Source: Rhodospirillales bacterium (GTDB taxonomy: Bacteria > Pseudomonadota > Alphaproteobacteria > Rhodospirillales > Rhodospirillaceae). Taken from it: a stretch of DNA of 64,000 nt. The notes beneath the pieces are model-generated. The model did no database searches. It saw only the letters and a program-made list of their open reading frames with translations, and was not told where the DNA came from. Positions 61,964 through 64,000 of this stretch are shown piece by piece (within the stretch, counting starts at the first letter, position 1; each line of letters begins with the position of its first letter). Location: positions 62,001-126,000 of the forward strand of contig JANQJD010000008.1 in NCBI GenBank assembly GCA_028281845.1. The letters run 5' to 3'. Both the position numbers and the translations under genes were made by a program.

Positions 61964-63384
61964 TCCGTATCCCACCACTTGACGTCGGGATCATCCATTT
62001 TGTTGGCATCGGCGGGATGGGCATGTCCGGGATCGCTGCAATCCTACACAATATGGGGTATGCGGTCCAGGGTTCAGACGTGGCGGATGGTCCAAACGTC
62101 CAGCGTCTACGGTGGCTCGGCATTCCAGTCACTGTAGGGCATGCCGCAAGAAACTTGGGTGCAGCTACAGTAGTAGTGGTCTCAACTGCTATTGGGAGCG
62201 ATAACCCCGAAGTCACTGCTGCCCGCCAGAGTCTGATTCCAGTTGTGCGACGATCTGAGGTGCTAGCCGAACTGATGCGGTTCAGGTACTCTATAGTAGT
62301 GGCAGGAACTCATGGAAAAACAACTATTACGTCAATGATCGCCGCACTCTTAGATTCTGCAGGTCTTGATCCTACAGTTGTCAATGGTGGTATCATCAAC
62401 GCCTATGAGACGAATGCCCGATTAGGGGGAGGAGACTGGATAGTAGTGGAGGCTGATGAATCCGATGGCACTTTCACTAAAGTGCCCGCTACTATTGCGG
62501 TGGTCACGAGTATCGATCCTGAGCACCTTGATTTCTGGGGTGGTTTGGATCAGCTGCGTGAAGCTTTTTGTCTCTTTACCCAAAATGTTCCCTTTTACGG
62601 GTTTGCCATTTTATGCCTTGATCATCCAGAGATTCAAACACTGATTGCCCGTGTGTCAGACCGTAGGATAATCACCTATGGCCTGACACAACAGGCTGAT
62701 ATTCACGCGCGCAATGTTGTCCTGGATGCTCAAGGGGCAACATTCGATGTCGTATCTGAAAAAAGTGTTATAAAAAATACTACATTTAATATTAATATTC
62801 CTACTTATGGTCTTCACAACGTACAGAATTCACTTGCTGCTATCGCAATAGCTGTCATTCTGGGGATTGAGAATCACATTATTGTTCGTGCTTTGGCTAG
62901 ATTCAGGGGTGTCAAGCGTCGCTTTACCCGCATAGGGGTTGTGGATGGCGTAGAGGTCGTAGACGATTATAGCCATCATCCAATAGAAATTGCTGCTGCC
63001 CTGAGGGCGGCCCGCAGTGTTTGTAGGGGAAAGATATTGGCTGTAGTACAACCACATAGATATACTCGTCTTAGAGACCTATTTGGGTTATTTTGCACGT
63101 GTTTTGATGATGCCGATATTGTGATCGTGGCTGATGTCTACTCAGCCGGTGAGCCTGTGATTGATGGTATGCACCGCGATGCCTTAGTCGAAAGTCTGCG
63201 CGCTCATGGTCATAAGCATGTTCTTGCCCTACCACATGAGAAAGTCCTAGCGAGGGTGGTCCAGGCGCTGACGCAGCCAGGAGATTGGGTTGTCTGTCTT
63301 GGGGCTGGAAGTATCACGCAGTGGGCCCACGCCCTCCCAGGTGCACTAGAGAGCTTAGGAACAGCCGCAGGGGACGGAATGTGA
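61960..63384 (+). CDS. murC: UDP-MurNAc:L-alanine ligase
   Basis: Adds the first stem-peptide residue. FVGIGGMGMSGIAAIL, GSDVADG, ATP loop VAGTHGKTTITSM, EADESDGTF, SIDPEHLDFW, VVDDYSHHPIEI and QPHRYTRLRDL. About 474 aa. ATG at 61960 overlaps the murG stop (ATGA); the frame is open upstream inside murG and is not used. AT-rich islands at about 62755-62815 and 63020-63090. Confidence 0.97.
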   Translation: MIRIPPLDVGIIHFVGIGGMGMSGIAAILHNMGYAVQGSDVADGPNVQRLRWLGIPVTVGHAARNLGAATVVVVSTAIGSDNPEVTAARQSLIPVVRRSEVLAELMRFRYSIVVAGTHGKTTITSMIAALLDSAGLDPTVVNGGIINAYETNARLGGGDWIVVEADESDGTFTKVPATIAVVTSIDPEHLDFWGGLDQLREAFCLFTQNVPFYGFAILCLDHPEIQTLIARVSDRRIITYGLTQQADIHARNVVLDAQGATFDVVSEKSVIKNTTFNINIPTYGLHNVQNSLAAIAIAVILGIENHIIVRALARFRGVKRRFTRIGVVDGVEVVDDYSHHPIEIAAALRAARSVCRGKILAVVQPHRYTRLRDLFGLFCTCFDDADIVIVADVYSAGEPVIDGMHRDALVESLRAHGHKHVLALPHEKVLARVVQALTQPGDWVVCLGAGSITQWAHALPGALESLGTAAGDGM

Positions 63385-64000
63385 TGAAAGAAAAGAGCAT
63401 CGTCTTAGCAGGACGGTCTCACGCCGCTACTCGTTTGATAGATTGCTTGCCTCCTGTACGTGGACGTTATACAGCACGGCATTCCCTAGCGCACACTACT
63501 TGGTTTCGTGTGGGCGGGAAGAGCGAAGTCACGTTCTGGCCAGAAGATGTCGAAGATCTCGCCTATTTCCTTGCTACTCGTCCCGTCTATGTGCCAGTGA
63601 TGGCGATCGGTGTTGGTTCTAATCTGTTGGTGCGCGACGGTGGCGTACCGGGAGTCATCATTAAGCTCGGGCGCAATTTTTCTGCAATTAATCTTGAAAA
63701 AGATAATTTTTTACACTGTGGCGCTGCTGCGCTGGACGGCAACGTCTCTGCCGTGGCAGCCATGGCTGGCGTGGGCGGTCTTGAATTCTTGTCTTTTATT
63801 CCCGGCACAATTGGCGGAGCGCTGCGTATGAACGCCGGTGCCTATGGGGCTGAGATTCGTGACGTTTTGGTAGAAACAGAAGCGATAGACGGGCGCGGCC
63901 AACGGCATCGTGTAGGACCGACGGCCTTTTCCTATCGCTATGCTGCTGTGAAGAGGGACTGGGTTTTCACATGGGCCGTCTTACAAGGCCGTCGCGAGAA
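63384..64000 (+). CDS. murB: UDP-N-acetylenolpyruvoylglucosamine reductase, 5' part (cut by window edge)
   Basis: FAD enzyme that reduces UDP-GlcNAc-enolpyruvate to UDP-MurNAc. ATG at 63384 shares its A with the murC TGA (TGATG). About 205 residues are visible and the frame is still open at 64000. Recognised by HTTWFRVGGKSEVTFWPED, VGSNLLVRDGGVPGVIIKLG and FLSFIPGTIGGALRMNAGAYG, all in the order of the FAD-binding domain. ddlB, ftsQ, ftsA and ftsZ probably follow outside the window. Confidence 0.96.
   Translation, partial: MKEKSIVLAGRSHAATRLIDCLPPVRGRYTARHSLAHTTWFRVGGKSEVTFWPEDVEDLAYFLATRPVYVPVMAIGVGSNLLVRDGGVPGVIIKLGRNFSAINLEKDNFLHCGAAALDGNVSAVAAMAGVGGLEFLSFIPGTIGGALRMNAGAYGAEIRDVLVETEAIDGRGQRHRVGPTAFSYRYAAVKRDWVFTWAVLQGRRE

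Noticed and set aside
1-64000. tRNA, rRNA, CRISPR, insertion sequence or prophage
   Set aside because: No T-loop-like sequence in any spacer, no regularly spaced direct repeats, no transposase or phage genes; all repeats found are short tandem copies of unrelated sequence.

Overview
The window looks like a chromosome segment of a free-standing (not plasmid- or phage-like) alphaproteobacterium with a compact genome. The lineage call rests on gene order and protein types: gyrA-coaD, rplM-rpsI-argC, pyrB-pyrC-plsY, trpG-trpD, a two-subunit methylmalonyl-CoA mutase with MeaB, a class I PHA synthase, an alphaproteobacterial cytochrome bc1 set and a meso-DAP type MurE. Sulfide oxidation (flavocytochrome c), sulfur-carrier proteins (TusA, DsrE2), PHA synthesis and a glycogen operon occur together with no transposon, phage, toxin or paralogue clutter. 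That combination fits a sulfur-oxidising, carbon-storing symbiont such as Candidatus Riegeria (symbiont of the flatworm Paracatenula). This identification is an inference, not proven here.

Layout. 1-7255: end of a probable methyltransferase gene, recA, then the mcm small-large-meaB operon (all leftward). 7256-9281: trpG-trpD. 9537-12825: gyrA-coaD rightward. 12879-15511: rplM-rpsI-argC-gamma carbonic anhydrase leftward. 15975-17490: panB and pdxH. 17699-22237: a four-gene 2-oxoacid:ferredoxin oxidoreductase operon with its own flavin/Fe-S electron-transfer subunit. 22317-25233: pyrB-pyrC-plsY leftward. 25834-29489: sua5, purC, lpdA. 29792-37122: a DUF2934 protein followed by glgB-glgX-malQ. 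37257-40334: dsrE2-tusA divergent from fccA-fccB. 40429-44756: dadA and the bc1 operon petABC. 44850-50812: an NDUFAF6-like protein, hpnC, a lone ABC ATPase, phaC and an isocitrate-lyase-family enzyme. 51070-64000: the division and cell wall (dcw) cluster rsmH-ftsL-ftsI-murE-murF-mraY-murD-ftsW-murG-murC-murB, cut off inside murB.

How the parts fit. Sulfide can be oxidised by FccAB in the periplasm, with electrons entering at cytochrome c; the bc1 complex belongs to the same chain. TusA and DsrE2 would carry sulfane sulfur in the cytoplasm. Carbon is stored as PHA (PhaC) and branched glucan (GlgB), and released by GlgX and MalQ. The mutase and MeaB link propionyl-CoA and succinyl-CoA chemistry. 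The oxidoreductase operon could connect pyruvate, ferredoxin and NAD(P)H.

Two sequence-level patterns stand out. First, almost every spacer carries a short perfect tandem duplication (7-17 bp), sometimes reaching into coding ends; one repeat creates a string of ATG codons and a tiny overlapping ORF in front of the gamma carbonic anhydrase. Second, otherwise GC-balanced core genes contain 60-230 bp AT-rich islands (about 22-30% GC over 60-base counts) with abrupt edges. No tRNA, rRNA, CRISPR array or insertion sequence was seen.
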